DNA of 24,473 nucleotides. Source: MGR-bin208 sp043779285 (lineage in GTDB: Bacteria > Bacteroidota > Bacteroidia > Chitinophagales > Chitinophagaceae). Below the pieces are notes generated by a model. The model was not told the origin of the DNA. It was given only the letters and a program-made list of their open reading frames with translations, and made no database searches. Where the stretch lies: NCBI GenBank assembly GCA_043779285.1, contig JAYWEL010000127.1, forward strand, positions 1-24,473. Reading direction: 5' to 3'. Both the position numbers and the translations under genes were made by a program. Shown here piece after piece: positions 24,201-24,473 of this stretch. The number at the start of each line of letters is the position of its first letter. Position 1 is the stretch's first letter.

Positions 24201-24442
24201 ACTTCCACACCCGGTGCACCATTCAATGAAGTTTCGACCGGAAGTATGACCTGTGTTTCTATTTCTTCGGGAGCCATTCCATTGGCCTCTAAAAAAACAG
24301 TTACTCTTGGTCTGTTCAAATCTGGCAATACATCGATTGGCAGATTGATTAATGTGATGGTTCCATATACAAGGATCAGGGCAGAAAGTGCCACCACAAA
24401 CATCCTGTTGCGCAGAGAGAACTGTATGAGTTTATTTAGCAT
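21284..24442 (-). CDS. CusA/CzcA-family heavy-metal efflux RND permease
   Basis: The 1052-residue protein is a full-length RND pump of the inner membrane. It starts MLNKLIQFSLRNRMFVV with the first membrane helix, has LINLPIDVLPDLNRPRV, periplasmic porter domains, and the membrane proton-relay segment IGELVDDAIVDVENVYRRLKEN (about 396-416, with Asp400, Asp401, Asp405 and Glu407). This aligns with CusA/CzcA rather than with multidrug pumps. E. coli CusA has a copper-binding methionine in its periplasmic cleft; the corresponding stretch here appears to be LDEHAEPPSYSEIDV, with no methionine, so canonical Cu(I)/Ag(I) export is not assured. It heads the visible part of a leftward operon. The membrane-fusion and outer-membrane partners are outside the window. 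Confidence 0.93.
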   Translation of the reverse strand: MLNKLIQFSLRNRMFVVALSALILVYGTITLINLPIDVLPDLNRPRVTVFLEANGMAPEEIETQVILPVETSLNGAPGVEVVRSIASPGLGMVFVEFDWDTEIYRARQLTAEKLQTVQLPEGITAQMGPISSVMGQIMMIAVTSDSSSPADIRTLSDFTIRRRLMGVKGVSQVIPIGGDRLQYQVLISNEKLRQYNVSINDIDRALQESNNNTTGGFVDNKGSEVLIRNIARVQSLEDLEKIVVTNRNAAPVLLSQVAEVKYGSSIKRGDGSFNGSPAVILSIEKQPTASTVTLTDDILEALEEIKSSLPSDIKIHTDVFQQKSFIISSLTNVEHALRDGFILVVIILFLFLLNFRTTIITLTAIPVSLVITAIIFKLFGISINTLTLGGLAIAIGELVDDAIVDVENVYRRLKENWTLENPRPVLKVVYEASSEVRNSIVYATIIVVLVFLPLFYMQGIEGKIFAPLGIAYITSIVASLLVSLTLTPALCSYLMGKNKHLKHINLAFWKKNKQAENEEEADDSPLVRKLKKYDLLLLKWGLKRPKLILGFAIALVLAAMSVVPLFGTEFLPPFNEGSYTINVLTPAGTSLEESNKIGVIAEKQILKVPEVSLTSRRTGRAELDEHAEPPSYSEIDVVLKPGGRPKDQVIADIRTNLNILKGTTVNIGQPISHRLDHILSGVRAQVAIKIFGNDLLQLRAQAQLVKDKIAEVPGVVDIQLENQVMVPQLMIKLDREAVQRYGLHVGTIAEDLEVFYNGKVTGQVLDGQKSFDVVIRTDNETRKDFEAIRNTQIALPDGGLIPLHQIAKVELENSINAINHENTQRRIVISANVQDRDLGSTVKEMQEKVKTELKMPEGYYIQWGGQFESQQSASRLIGILSIFSFAGIFLVLYSHFKSSRIALQVMLNIPLALIGSVVAVMLTGGVFSIATLVGFITLTGIASRNGIMMISHYIHLVQHEGEVFGDKMIIRGSIERLVPVLMTALVAALALIPLTMDATAPGKEILYPVATVILGGLVSSTILDMIVTPVVFKMFGEKALKKYIDSHNQSDF

Positions 24443-24473
24443 TAAATACTTTTTCAGTTTTTAATCGATAATC

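Overview
The window looks like AT-rich chromosomal DNA from a member of the Bacteroidota, most likely the Chitinophagaceae or a near relative. The evidence is a PorP/SprF-type protein paired with a giant adhesin carrying a gliding-type C-terminal sorting domain (type IX secretion), a TonB-dependent receptor with an N-terminal carboxypeptidase-regulatory-like domain, and several TAnnTTTG promoter boxes of the Bacteroidota primary sigma factor. I saw no rRNA, tRNA, CRISPR array, transposase or integrase. The family was judged from motifs read by eye, not from database searches.

Layout. Positions 1-486 are non-coding and AT-rich. 487-6104 (+) is a two-gene surface unit: a SprF-like outer-membrane protein followed by a 1523-residue repeat adhesin that ends in a type-B T9SS sorting domain. 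A good intrinsic terminator follows, then a 105-bp tandem heptamer array. 6299-7126 (-) is a cytosolic-type alpha/beta esterase. 7303-7909/7941 (-) is a HigB/HigA-like toxin-antitoxin pair whose toxin seems to have a one-base frameshift near its start.

8188-17404 holds the most interesting group: an ATP-grasp ligase, a GCS2 (YbdK-type) carboxylate-amine ligase, a free-standing class I glutamine amidotransferase, a second protein resembling a circularly permuted ATP-grasp (glutathionylspermidine-synthase-like), and a small cupin, all on the + strand. Between the two halves lie a regulator-like protein, an exported proline-iminopeptidase-like lipoprotein (-) and an exported amidase-signature hydrolase (+). 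Together they suggest an uncharacterised pathway making, amidating and perhaps processing a small peptide-like metabolite. The product cannot be read from sequence.

17642-24442 (-) is a metal-homeostasis-type operon, transcribed leftwards: a CusA/CzcA-family RND efflux pump, a beta-propeller-like lipoprotein with a CDCC motif (unlikely to be a true sialidase), and a TonB-dependent receptor with a CxxC motif in its plug. A strong promoter-like box and a 16-bp palindrome lie just upstream of the receptor, so it may also be regulated on its own. The adaptor and outer-membrane-factor partners of the pump are not in the window and may lie beyond position 24473.
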